The translations under genes were made by a program, and so were the position numbers. The notes beneath the pieces are model-generated. The model had not been told where the DNA came from. It saw nothing but the letters and a program-made list of their open reading frames with translations, and did not search any database. Shown here piece by piece: positions 6,011 through 13,706 of a stretch of DNA of 17,224 bases (within the stretch, counting starts at the first letter, position 1; each line of letters starts with the position of its first letter). The DNA is from an uncultured Bifidobacteriaceae bacterium (GTDB lineage: Bacteria > Actinomycetota > Actinomycetes > Actinomycetales > Bifidobacteriaceae), in assembly GCA_946891915.1 (NCBI GenBank), contig CAMPNN010000024.1:1-17224 (forward strand). The letters run 5' to 3'.

Positions 6011-7511
6011 GCGCGTGGATAATTCGCTTAATGCTGATTTTGGTGCTGCTTCTGCGGAGGCTTCGCAGCAGAAAGTGACGGAGCCTGCGCAAAAGCAAGC
6101 TTCTTCGCAAGCTTCTGCACAAAAACCAACTTCTGCGCAAACTTCGCGTCGCATCAGTAGCACTCCAATCCCGGTGCACGTTACTGCTACTTTGTTTGAT
6201 GCTCCTTCTGAGGATGAGCAGATTAGCAATAAGCCTTGGGTTATTCGCGTTGGCCGCAGAATTGTTACGTCTTCTGTTGGTATTTGGATGCGCATTGCTG
6301 GTCGTCTTGCTCGCCGAGCTGGTTGGTTTCCGAGCGTGGAGCCGTATATTGGTTACGGCACGCATCGTTATGCTAGGTTGATTTGCCGCACTGTTTATGC
6401 TCCCGAACTTGGGCATCATTCTGCGTTGAAGCGTGGAATTTACGCAATGCTTGTGGTTCCTGCCGTGCGCGTTAAAGTGTCTTTGTCGATTGACAACATT
6501 CCTGTTGAAACTGCGCAGGTTGGAGATTCTGAAGTTTACGACAGGCCGGAGGAGTCTCGCGGTGGAAGTGCGGAATACTGTGTTTCTGACCGTGCCGGCT
6601 ACTTGGATTTGATTACTGAGCGCGCGCTTAGCCCTGGCCGTCACGTTGTTTCGTACACGGTTAATAATCGTGAGCCTGTAAAAGCTAGTCTTTTTGCTAT
6701 TGATGCGAATGTGCCGATTGGCATTATTTCGGATGTTGACGACACTATTATGGTCACTCAAGCTCCTTCTCCAATTCGCGCAGCCTACAATTTGCTTATT
6801 ATGAATCCTTCGCATCGTTCTCCTGTGCCTGGAATGTCTGAGTTTTTCCAGTCTTTGGCAGGTTTTAGAAGCGATATTCCATTCTTTTACCTTTCGACTT
6901 CGCCTTGGAATGTTGAGGCATCTATTCGTCACTTTATTGTGCGCGAGAAGTTTCCTGAAGGCCCACTTTTGCTTCGTGATTTAGATCCGCGTCCAAAAAC
7001 TTTTATTCCAAATGGTCCGCAGCACAAGTTGGAGTTTGCGACTCAGCTTATGGATGATTTTCCAGGTATGCGTTTTGTGCTTATTGGTGACGATGGTCAA
7101 AAGGATCCGAGCACTTACGCTAATATTATTCGTCAGCATCCTGGCCGTGTTCTTGCGGTTGGTATTCGTCAGCTTAATAAGAATGCTACGGTTGAGGATT
7201 TTCGTCGTAAGTTGTCGCGAGATTTTGGTGTTGCGCTTAGTGCTTCTCGTCGTGCGTATGTTTTTTCTGGGAATGATGAAGATTTTAATTCAGAAAATAA
7301 TATCGAAAAAGTTGAGAACGCAGAAAATAATATTGAAAATATTGAAAATGCCGAAAATAATATCGAAAATAGTAGCAATTTAATGCGCGAAGTTTCTGCA
7401 AAAAACGCGGTTGGCACTTTGCAAGGCGTACCATTTTTTGCGGCTCCTAACGGCACTGGTCTTTCTAAAGTGATGCTTCCTTTTATTGAGGAAGCTATTT
7501 TACCGAATTAA
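6003..7511 (+). CDS. App1-like phosphatase domain protein (DUF2183, HAD-type)
   Basis: Resembles the conserved domain of yeast App1, a Mg-dependent phosphatidate phosphatase; a lipid-phosphate substrate in bacteria is inference. From the ATG at 6003 it has 502 residues. The HAD nucleophile motif DVDDT has Asp244 and Asp246. Motif STSPW follows, then LRDLDPRPK and the acidic motif LIGDDGQKDP, all in family order. Residues 1-60 are Ala/Gln/Ser-rich; about 75-100 form a basic amphipathic stretch that could touch the membrane. No signal peptide is seen, so it is probably cytoplasmic. An open frame reaches upstream to 5814 inside the transpeptidase gene, but the ATG at 6003, overlapping its stop, is the sensible start. 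A 10-residue Asn/Glu repeat, three copies, sits after the domain at about 431-460. Overlap with the L,D-transpeptidase suggests coupled expression. Confidence 0.85.
   Translation: MSERVDNSLNADFGAASAEASQQKVTEPAQKQASSQASAQKPTSAQTSRRISSTPIPVHVTATLFDAPSEDEQISNKPWVIRVGRRIVTSSVGIWMRIAGRLARRAGWFPSVEPYIGYGTHRYARLICRTVYAPELGHHSALKRGIYAMLVVPAVRVKVSLSIDNIPVETAQVGDSEVYDRPEESRGGSAEYCVSDRAGYLDLITERALSPGRHVVSYTVNNREPVKASLFAIDANVPIGIISDVDDTIMVTQAPSPIRAAYNLLIMNPSHRSPVPGMSEFFQSLAGFRSDIPFFYLSTSPWNVEASIRHFIVREKFPEGPLLLRDLDPRPKTFIPNGPQHKLEFATQLMDDFPGMRFVLIGDDGQKDPSTYANIIRQHPGRVLAVGIRQLNKNATVEDFRRKLSRDFGVALSASRRAYVFSGNDEDFNSENNIEKVENAENNIENIENAENNIENSSNLMREVSAKNAVGTLQGVPFFAAPNGTGLSKVMLPFIEEAILPN
7291..7380 (+). 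repeat. Three 30-bp tandem repeats in the App1-like gene
   Basis: Units begin at 7291, 7321 and 7351 with CAGAAAATAATATCG or close variants. They encode three imperfect ten-residue repeats beginning ENNIE. The period is a multiple of three, so the frame tolerates gain or loss of units. Confidence 0.85.
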
Positions 7512-7616
7512 AATCAACTAAAATCAACTAAAATTTGCTAAGAATATAAACTATAAAAATATAATTTGTAAAATATAAAATATAAATTATAAATTATAAA
7601 AATAAAGAAATATTTT
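7512..7616. other. Extremely AT-rich spacer upstream of oligopeptidase B
   Basis: Roughly nine tenths A and T, with a tandem AAAATCAACT pair at the start and many TATAAA/TATAAT-like strings. It probably holds the promoter for the next gene, but no single -35/-10 pair stands out. No terminator stem is seen for the upstream operon. Confidence 0.55.
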
Positions 7617-7617
7617 A

Positions 7618-7624
7618 GAAGGGG
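7618..7624 (+). promoter_or_regulatory. Shine-Dalgarno for oligopeptidase B
   Basis: GAAGGGG, 6 bases before the ATG at 7631. Confidence 0.6.
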
Positions 7625-7630
7625 TGCGGC

Positions 7631-10165
7631 ATGGGCGAAAATAATTCTGTAAAACCAGCAATGGCTGAAAGAGTGCCGTCGGTTCGCGAATTTCATGGAT
7701 GCACCTATGTTGACAATTATGCGTGGATGAAGAATCGCAAAAATACAAAACTTCTGGAATATGTAAACGCGCAAAATGCTTACACGGAGCAGCGCGTAAA
7801 ACCGTTGAAAAACCTGCGTTCCACGCTTTTTAACGAGCTTCGTGCTAGGGTTCAGGAAACGGATATGTCTGTGCCTGTGCGCATGAACAGCTACTGGTAT
7901 TACGTTCGCACGCAGGAAGGAAAGCAGTACGCTGTTCAGTGCCGCATGAAGGTTAAGGATGAGTCTGATTGGAATCCGCCAACAATCGACGACACTGCAA
8001 ATCCTGGCGAAACACCTGGTGAAGAAGTGCTTTTTGATGCGAACGCTGAAGCTGAGCGCGCTGGAGGAAAATTCTTCCGACTTGGCGGAATGGATTTAAG
8101 TCTTGACGGCTCGCGCATGCTTTACGGAGTGGACACTCAAGGCGACGAGCGTTTTACTTACTACGTTCGCGATTTTTGCGAAGAAACTTTAGAGTGGGTA
8201 ACTCTGCAAGATTCGTGGGAAAACCTTGCTTCTGCTTCGCTAACTCCGGACGGAAAATGGGTGTTTTACGTAAGGCTTGACGACTCTTGGCGACCTTACC
8301 AGGTTTGGAGGCACCGCATTGGCAACCCGACCAGCGACGATGTAAAAGTTTTTGAAGAGCCGGACGAGCGCTTTTTTGTTGACGTTTATGAAAGTTTTGA
8401 CGAACGCTACATGATGATTAGTAGCAGTTCTAAAACAACTTCGCGCGTGCTCATGCTTCCGTTAAGCACGCCTGAAGGCGAATTTAGCATGGTAATTGAG
8501 CCTGTTGAAAACGTTGAATACGATATTTCCTTCGCCTGCTTTGAGGAAGCTGGTGAAAATGGTGAGGATATTCCGGTTGCGATTGTTTGCCACAACGCTA
8601 AAAATCCTAATTTTGAAATAGACGTTATTGACATGCGCAATTTGCCGGATGCGAAAGAGTCTAAAATTGCTACGTACAGTCTTGGAGATGGCGTGTGCGT
8701 TGCTTCCGGTTCTCCGTACGGTTGTGAGCAAGGTGATTTTTGGCAGAGCGATGCCAGCAAAAAGCCTATTTGTGAGCCGTATGATTCTCCGCAAAATCCG
8801 GAAATCTTACGAAATACTGTTGGTTTAAGCGTAAGCGGATTGTCCGTGTATAAAAATTACGTAGCGTTGGCTTACCGCGCGCAAGGTTTGCCGCACTTGG
8901 CTGTTATAAGCAAAAAGCGCGCAGCGGAAGACTTTTTAAGCGAAAGGCCTTGGCGTTTTTACGAAATTCGTCCTCAAAATGTTCTTGATTGCGAATCTAC
9001 GCGAATAAATATTGAGAATACTGGTAGCGCTGAAACTGCTGGAAGTTATGAATCTGCTGGTAGTGCTGAAACTGCCGAAACTGCAGAAAATAGCGAATAC
9101 CGCAGCGAAACGCAATCAAACTCACGCGTTGCGCTCGCAAATATTTCGCAAAAAGAAATCAGCAACAACCGTTTATTTGGCATCGGAATGACGGGAAATC
9201 CTTCTTACGAAGCTCCTCGCATGCGTTACGCTTTTGTCAGTTACGCAACTTTAGGTCAGCTTCGAGAGTTTAATCCGTCTACTGGCGAGGATGTGCTTCT
9301 TAAGCGAGGCAAAATTCTTGGCGAATTTGATGATCACAATTACGCCGAAAAGCGCATATGGATTACCGCGCGAGATGGTGAGCGAGTGCCTGTGTCTTTG
9401 GTGTGGAGACCTAGTGCGGTTTTAAGCACGAACGCAATGTTTATAACAGGTTACGGCGCGTATGAGGTTAGTTCGGATCCTACTTTTTCTGTTGGTCGTT
9501 TAAGTTTGCTGGATCGCGGCGTTTTGTATGCGCAAGTGCATGTGCGCGGTGGCGGCGAAATGGGACGCGCGTGGTATGAGCAGGGTAGAAGGCGTAACAA
9601 AAAGCACACTTTTGAAGATTTTGTTGATGCAACTCGCGCTTTGCAGGATGCTGGTTTTGCTTCCGCAGAAAATACGGTTGCGAATGGCGGTTCCGCAGGC
9701 GGTTTGCTAATGGGCGCTATAGCGAATATGGCTCCGGAGTGTTATGCAGGAATTGAGGCGGATGTGCCTTTTGTTGACGCGCTCACTTCTATGCTTGACT
9801 CTTCTTTGCCGCTTACTGTAACCGAGTGGGACGAGTGGGGAAATCCGCTTAAATCAGCCGAAGATTACGCTTATATGAAGTCCTACACTCCTTACGAAAA
9901 CGTGCCTTGCAAAGAAACGGAAGATGGCTGTAAAAAGTTGGCAAACTTCCCGAAAATTTTAATTACGTCTTCTATGTACGACACTCGCGTGCTTGTAACG
10001 GAGCCGCTAAAATGGCTTGCTGCCTTGCAAAACGCTGGTGTGGATGCAATTGCGCGCATTGAAACGGACGGCGGTCACGGCGGTACCTCCGGAAGGTATC
10101 GTCAGTGGGAGGATCTCGCTTACGAAAACGCGTGGTGCTTGCACGCGATGGGCATAAATAGTTAG
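7631..10165 (+). CDS. ptrB: Oligopeptidase B (prolyl oligopeptidase family, S9A)
   Basis: A cytoplasmic serine peptidase that cuts short peptides after basic residues, as known for the oligopeptidase B family. It has 844 residues without a signal peptide; the usual length is about 690. The N-terminal region with VDNYAWM is followed by a beta-propeller and the C-terminal alpha/beta-hydrolase domain. The catalytic triad is visible: Ser688 in NGGSAGG, Asp784 in SMYDTRV and His816 in GGHGGTSGR. ARDGERVPVSLVWR before the catalytic domain is typical. The extra length includes a low-complexity Ala/Glu/Ser/Thr insertion at about residues 460-510, between the sixth and seventh propeller blades by comparison with E. 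coli PtrB. The start follows GAAGGGG. It stands alone between AT-rich DNA and the Crp-like gene. Confidence 0.92.
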   Translation: MGENNSVKPAMAERVPSVREFHGCTYVDNYAWMKNRKNTKLLEYVNAQNAYTEQRVKPLKNLRSTLFNELRARVQETDMSVPVRMNSYWYYVRTQEGKQYAVQCRMKVKDESDWNPPTIDDTANPGETPGEEVLFDANAEAERAGGKFFRLGGMDLSLDGSRMLYGVDTQGDERFTYYVRDFCEETLEWVTLQDSWENLASASLTPDGKWVFYVRLDDSWRPYQVWRHRIGNPTSDDVKVFEEPDERFFVDVYESFDERYMMISSSSKTTSRVLMLPLSTPEGEFSMVIEPVENVEYDISFACFEEAGENGEDIPVAIVCHNAKNPNFEIDVIDMRNLPDAKESKIATYSLGDGVCVASGSPYGCEQGDFWQSDASKKPICEPYDSPQNPEILRNTVGLSVSGLSVYKNYVALAYRAQGLPHLAVISKKRAAEDFLSERPWRFYEIRPQNVLDCESTRINIENTGSAETAGSYESAGSAETAETAENSEYRSETQSNSRVALANISQKEISNNRLFGIGMTGNPSYEAPRMRYAFVSYATLGQLREFNPSTGEDVLLKRGKILGEFDDHNYAEKRIWITARDGERVPVSLVWRPSAVLSTNAMFITGYGAYEVSSDPTFSVGRLSLLDRGVLYAQVHVRGGGEMGRAWYEQGRRRNKKHTFEDFVDATRALQDAGFASAENTVANGGSAGGLLMGAIANMAPECYAGIEADVPFVDALTSMLDSSLPLTVTEWDEWGNPLKSAEDYAYMKSYTPYENVPCKETEDGCKKLANFPKILITSSMYDTRVLVTEPLKWLAALQNAGVDAIARIETDGGHGGTSGRYRQWEDLAYENAWCLHAMGINS

Positions 10166-10346
10166 TTTTAAGCGATGTTTGCTTTACACGCAAGTTCACC
10201 GCAGCAAGTATCCGTGATAATATAGTTCAGTGGTGTTCGTTTGTGAAGCTTCGTGACAGCCCGTTTTAGTTGGCTTTGTTTCGAGTTTCATAAGCGATTA
10301 TCCATGTTCTTAGGCGGCTCAACGACGATGTTTACTTTATTTGCTT
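10166..10346. other. Intergenic region upstream of the Crp-like regulator
   Basis: No gene is seen. GATAATATAG near 10216 could be a -10 element, but no good -35 accompanies it. GAAGCTTC near 10243 is an 8-bp palindrome; the surrounding bases do not make a Crp/GlxR site. Confidence 0.35.
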
Positions 10347-10353
10347 AAGAAGG
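10347..10353 (+). promoter_or_regulatory. Shine-Dalgarno deciding the Crp-like start
   Basis: AAGAAGG, 8 bases before the ATG at 10362. An in-frame TTG at 10341 lies upstream of it and is rejected. Confidence 0.6.
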
Positions 10354-10361
10354 GCGAAGTG

Positions 10362-11087
10362 ATGACTAAAAGTAACTCCAACGCAGGCAGCACGAATCGT
10401 GATGAATTCTCGCTTCAAAATACCGCTTTATTTAAGCACGTTCCGGCAGATCAAGTGCAAGAGTTGGCTGTGCATTTGCAGGGAGCTTTTTACAATAAGG
10501 GCGATGCTATTTTTAACGAGGGCGATGAAGGCCATCGCATGTATTTGCTTGAGCGCGGCCGCGTTAAGCTTGTTCGTCATTCGAACGATTCGCGCGTGCA
10601 ATTGTTGAGTATTCACACTCCTGGCGAAATTTTGGGTGAGATTCCTGTTTTTGATCCGAATGGTGGTCCGCGCACGGCTTCGGCGATTGCGATTACTAGC
10701 AATACGAGGGTTTTGTGGCTTGAAAATGACGTGCTTTTTGCTTGGCTTAACAATCATCCGCTTGTGGCTGTGGAGATGCTGCAGGTTTTGGCCGCTCGTT
10801 TGCGCGCTAATAACGAGCGCATTTCGGACTTAGTTTTTATGGATGTTCCTGCGCGTTTGGCTAAGACTTTGCTGAATTTGGCTTCGCGTTTTGGCGAGCC
10901 TATAACTCAAGGCCTGCTTGTTGAGCATAATTTGACTCAGGAGGAGTTGGCTCAGTTGGTTGGTTCTTCGCGCGAAACGGTTAATAAGGCGCTTATGGAT
11001 TTTGCGAATCGCGGTTGGATTATTCGCCAGGGGCGTTCGATTATTATTTACAAGCCGGGTATGCTGATTCGTCGAGCTTACAAGTAA
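10362..11087 (+). CDS. Crp/Fnr-family transcriptional regulator (GlxR-like)
   Basis: A cytoplasmic DNA-binding regulator of 241 residues. The N-terminal cyclic-nucleotide-binding beta-roll spans about 20-125, with GEILGEIPVFDPNGGPRTAS at 88-107; Glu93 and Arg104 occupy the positions that contact cAMP in Crp-type proteins. The dimerisation helix is about 130-160. The helix-turn-helix is at about 191-212, TQEELAQLVGSSRETVNKAL, of the Crp type. No cysteine cluster of the Fnr type is present. Fit to the actinobacterial Crp/GlxR group is good, but whether it binds cAMP is inference, and no matching operator is found in this window. The start is set by AAGAAGG at 10347. It is transcribed in the same direction as the PBP gene, but that gene has its own promoter. 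Confidence 0.9.
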   Translation: MTKSNSNAGSTNRDEFSLQNTALFKHVPADQVQELAVHLQGAFYNKGDAIFNEGDEGHRMYLLERGRVKLVRHSNDSRVQLLSIHTPGEILGEIPVFDPNGGPRTASAIAITSNTRVLWLENDVLFAWLNNHPLVAVEMLQVLAARLRANNERISDLVFMDVPARLAKTLLNLASRFGEPITQGLLVEHNLTQEELAQLVGSSRETVNKALMDFANRGWIIRQGRSIIIYKPGMLIRRAYK

Positions 11088-11088
11088 A

Positions 11089-11146
11089 GCAAATCGTAAA
11101 GCAAGCAAAACTAAAGCAAGCAAAACTAAGGCAAATCGTAAAGCAA
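11089..11146. repeat. Nested short direct repeats after the Crp-like gene
   Basis: GCAAATCGTAAAGCAA occurs at 11089-11104 and again at 11131-11146. Between them are two tandem copies of GCAAGCAAAACTAA (11101-11114 and 11116-11129). No hairpin forms from these, so a terminator is not evident. Confidence 0.75.
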
Positions 11147-11202
11147 TCAAATCTTTTACTGCCTGCCAACAATTTCGTGCTTTCCAAGTAGAGGCAAGCC
11201 TT

Positions 11203-11208
11203 TAGAAT
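11203..11208 (+). promoter_or_regulatory. -10 element giving a leaderless PBP transcript
   Basis: TAGAAT ends 7 bases before the ATG at 11216, so transcription would begin at or one base before the start codon. There is no Shine-Dalgarno in the preceding 20 bases. A weak -35, TTTCCA at 11181-11186, has a 16-bp spacer. Confidence 0.5.
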
Positions 11209-11215
11209 AGTACGC

Positions 11216-13579
11216 ATGCCGAAAAAGAATTCACTGACTGTTCGCCGCGTGCTCGCACTCTTCCTTGCTTACGTTACGTTATGCGTTGTTGGCGGTGTTG
11301 CCGCAAGTATTATGTTCGTTCCGGGCGTAATGAGTGTGAATACTGTTGTGAAAACAGTTGTGCCTTCTTTGCGAGTTGACGGCATTGATTTTGACGTTAC
11401 TGCTTTGCCGCAAAAGTCGCGACTTTACGCGTCGGATGGCAAAACGATTATTGCAACTTTTTACGCACAAAACCGCACTGTTGTGCCGCTTCGTAAAATT
11501 TCTAAGTACATGCAGCGAGCAATGGTTGCTCGTGAGGATCGTCGTTTCTTTGAGCACGCTGGCGTTGACGTTCAGGGTGTTGTGCGCGCGTTTGTGCAAA
11601 CCTTCGTTAAAAAGGGAGACATGCAGGGCGGTTCTTCCTTAACTCAGCAGTATGTGAAGAACGTGCTCATGATTAAGGCTCGCGAAAATAATGATCCTTT
11701 GGCGGAATATCACGCTTCCGAAGGCACGATTGCTCGCAAACTGCGAGAAATGCTGATTGCTATCCAGATGGAAAAAAAGTATTCAAAGCTGGAAATTCTG
11801 CAAGGCTACCTTAATATTGCGCAATTTGGCGGCAATAATTTGTACGGTGTGGAAACTGCTGCGCATCGCTACTTTAATACGAGCGCTGAGAATCTTAATC
11901 TTGTTCAGGCTGCAACTATTGCTGCTATTACTAAGAATCCTTCTAGGTACGATCCTTCTGTTGAGGAAAATCAGCCGGAGTCGCAAAAGCAGCGCAATAT
12001 TGTGCTTGATTTAATGCTTCGTCAAGGTTTTATTACGCAGAAGGAGCATGATGCTGCTGTGGCAATTCCGCTAAAGAACACGCTTAATGTGCAGTCGGAT
12101 GTGTCGCATATTGGCTGCCAGGCTGCTGGTGATGCTGCGTTCTTCTGCGATTATGTGACGAAGAAAATTTTGCATTCTCGTGAGTTTGGTAAAACCGCTG
12201 CTGCGCGCGAAAAGTTGCTTACTGAGGGCGGTCTTGACATTTACACCACTATGGATTTGCGTGCGAATAATGCTGCAATGAAGGCCGCTAGGGACACGAT
12301 TCCTGTGAACGATAAGAGCGGTTTTGAAGTTTCTATCGCCGCGATTAAGCCTGGTACTGGTGAGGTTTTGGCTTTTGGCAGCAACCGTATTTACGATGCT
12401 ACGGATGCTGCAAGGTCTGATTCGACTAGGACGGCTATTAATTACGCGGTTGATGAGCGCGATGGTGGCGGTCTTGGTTGGCAGATTGGTTCTACGTGGA
12501 AGCCGATTAACATGGTTGCGTGGATGCTTGCTGGAAAGTCGATTAATCAGCCGCTTCGAACTACTACGCGCTACAATAATTCTGATTTTAGCTGTAATAA
12601 GTTCCGTGGTATTGGCTCGTGGTATGTGCAGAATTCTGGCGGCGGTACGACTAATCCGGAAACTCCTTTGCAGGGTCTTGTGCGTTCTCATAACACTACG
12701 CAGGCTTCTATGGCTCAGCAGATTAAGCTGTGCGCTATTGCGGATGCTGCGCGCGTGCTCGGCTACCATAATTCTCCGCTTGGTCAGGAAAGTGTTTATT
12801 CTGCCAATTCGCTTAATCCTCCTATGACGATTGGTTCTGTGCAGGCTTCTCCTCTTACTGTGGCTAACGTGTACGCAACCTTGGGCGCGGACGGCGTGGC
12901 TTGCGACCCTATTGCTATTAAGCGTGTTGTGGATAAAAACGGAAAGCGTTTGAAGGTGCCTAGCGCGCACTGCCATCAGGCTATTCCGAAGGGTATTGCT
13001 CAGACTGCGGCTTATGCGCTTAATCAGGGTGTTGTGCAGCCTGGCGGTGAGGCTGCCACAACTCAGTTGGATGGCGGTCGTAAGACGTTTGCAAAAACTG
13101 GTACTAACGAGCAGTACTACATGACTACTGCAGGTTTTGTGCCTCATCAGGTTGCTTCGTTTGTGGCTGTTGGTAATGCTGAGTCTCAGAAGAGTTTTAA
13201 TGGCATGACGATTAACGGCCACACTAGGGGAGCATGGTACGGCATGTATATTGCAACGCCAGCTTGGAAGCAGTTTATGAATGATTATTTGAAGGCTGCG
13301 AATATTCCTGTTGACAACAATTACGGCAATCCGGATCCTAAGTACACTGCTGGTGGCACGACTCCTGGTTTGCGTTCGTCTGCTGCTCGGGCTGAGCAGG
13401 AGCAGCGCGATGAAGACGCTCGTCGCCAGGCTGCAACTGAACAGCAGCAACAGCAGCAGGATGCCAATCAACAGCCTGCTACTCAGCAGCCTGCAACTAC
13501 TGATCCGCAGCAAACTCAGGATCAGTACACTACTGTGCGCCGCGAGGATTACAGCGGTTCTGACGACGACAATCAGTAA
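11216..13579 (+). CDS. Class A penicillin-binding protein (bifunctional transglycosylase/transpeptidase)
   Basis: Polymerises glycan strands and crosslinks stem peptides outside the membrane; target of beta-lactams. It has 787 residues. A membrane anchor lies at about 12-35. The GT51 transglycosylase domain at about 70-260 has EDRRFFEH (catalytic Glu107), GGSSLTQQ and RKLREMLIAIQMEKKYSK. The transpeptidase domain at about 350-680 has all three active-site motifs: STWK (Ser426, Lys429), SHN (491-493) and KTGT (627-630). The C-terminal tail from about 710 is Gln/Ala-rich and ends acidic; its Gln codons are mostly CAG runs. No PASTA domain is seen. The start codon sits directly at the predicted transcription start. 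It converges with the dihydroorotate dehydrogenase gene. Confidence 0.95.
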   Translation: MPKKNSLTVRRVLALFLAYVTLCVVGGVAASIMFVPGVMSVNTVVKTVVPSLRVDGIDFDVTALPQKSRLYASDGKTIIATFYAQNRTVVPLRKISKYMQRAMVAREDRRFFEHAGVDVQGVVRAFVQTFVKKGDMQGGSSLTQQYVKNVLMIKARENNDPLAEYHASEGTIARKLREMLIAIQMEKKYSKLEILQGYLNIAQFGGNNLYGVETAAHRYFNTSAENLNLVQAATIAAITKNPSRYDPSVEENQPESQKQRNIVLDLMLRQGFITQKEHDAAVAIPLKNTLNVQSDVSHIGCQAAGDAAFFCDYVTKKILHSREFGKTAAAREKLLTEGGLDIYTTMDLRANNAAMKAARDTIPVNDKSGFEVSIAAIKPGTGEVLAFGSNRIYDATDAARSDSTRTAINYAVDERDGGGLGWQIGSTWKPINMVAWMLAGKSINQPLRTTTRYNNSDFSCNKFRGIGSWYVQNSGGGTTNPETPLQGLVRSHNTTQASMAQQIKLCAIADAARVLGYHNSPLGQESVYSANSLNPPMTIGSVQASPLTVANVYATLGADGVACDPIAIKRVVDKNGKRLKVPSAHCHQAIPKGIAQTAAYALNQGVVQPGGEAATTQLDGGRKTFAKTGTNEQYYMTTAGFVPHQVASFVAVGNAESQKSFNGMTINGHTRGAWYGMYIATPAWKQFMNDYLKAANIPVDNNYGNPDPKYTAGGTTPGLRSSAARAEQEQRDEDARRQAATEQQQQQQDANQQPATQQPATTDPQQTQDQYTTVRREDYSGSDDDNQ

Positions 13580-13604
13580 AAGCTGACTTAAGTAATTAAA
13601 GCTG

Positions 13605-13647
13605 ACGACGTAATAAGTAAAAACGACGTAATAAAAAACGACGTAAT
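13605..13647. repeat. Three ACGACGTAAT direct repeats leading into the terminator
   Basis: ACGACGTAAT begins at 13605, 13623 and 13638, with the third copy forming the left arm of the hairpin at 13637-13669. This looks like partial duplication of a terminator arm. Confidence 0.8.
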
Positions 13648-13669
13648 CAGTAAAACTGACTACGTCGTT
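13637..13669 (-). terminator. pyrD: Intrinsic terminator for pyrD
   Basis: AACGACGTA-A-TCAGT pairs with ACTGA-C-TACGTCGTT around an AAA loop, a 15-bp stem with one mismatch. On the minus strand the stem is followed by TTTTTATTAC, a U-rich tract, so it best terminates transcription of the minus-strand dehydrogenase. On the plus strand a T run comes only later, so it may also slow PBP transcripts but less clearly. Confidence 0.8.
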
Positions 13670-13706
13670 AATAAAGAAACGTCACTTTTTAGTCGACTTA
13701 CTCAAC

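Noticed and set aside
5901..6932. 343-codon minus-strand reading frame
   Set aside because: Antisense to the App1-like gene and the end of the transpeptidase gene; Arg/Asn/Ser-rich composition typical of a shadow frame.
10238..10256. Crp/GlxR operator upstream of the Crp-like gene
   Set aside because: TGTGA is present, but the second half reads TGACA instead of TCACA, so it is a direct-like rather than inverted arrangement.
10166..10346. tRNA or other RNA gene in the spacer before the Crp-like gene
   Set aside because: No cloverleaf, CCA end or conserved T-loop could be found.
12071..13513. 480-codon minus-strand reading frame
   Set aside because: Antisense to the transpeptidase half of the PBP, whose motifs are complete; Arg/Ser/Leu-rich shadow frame.
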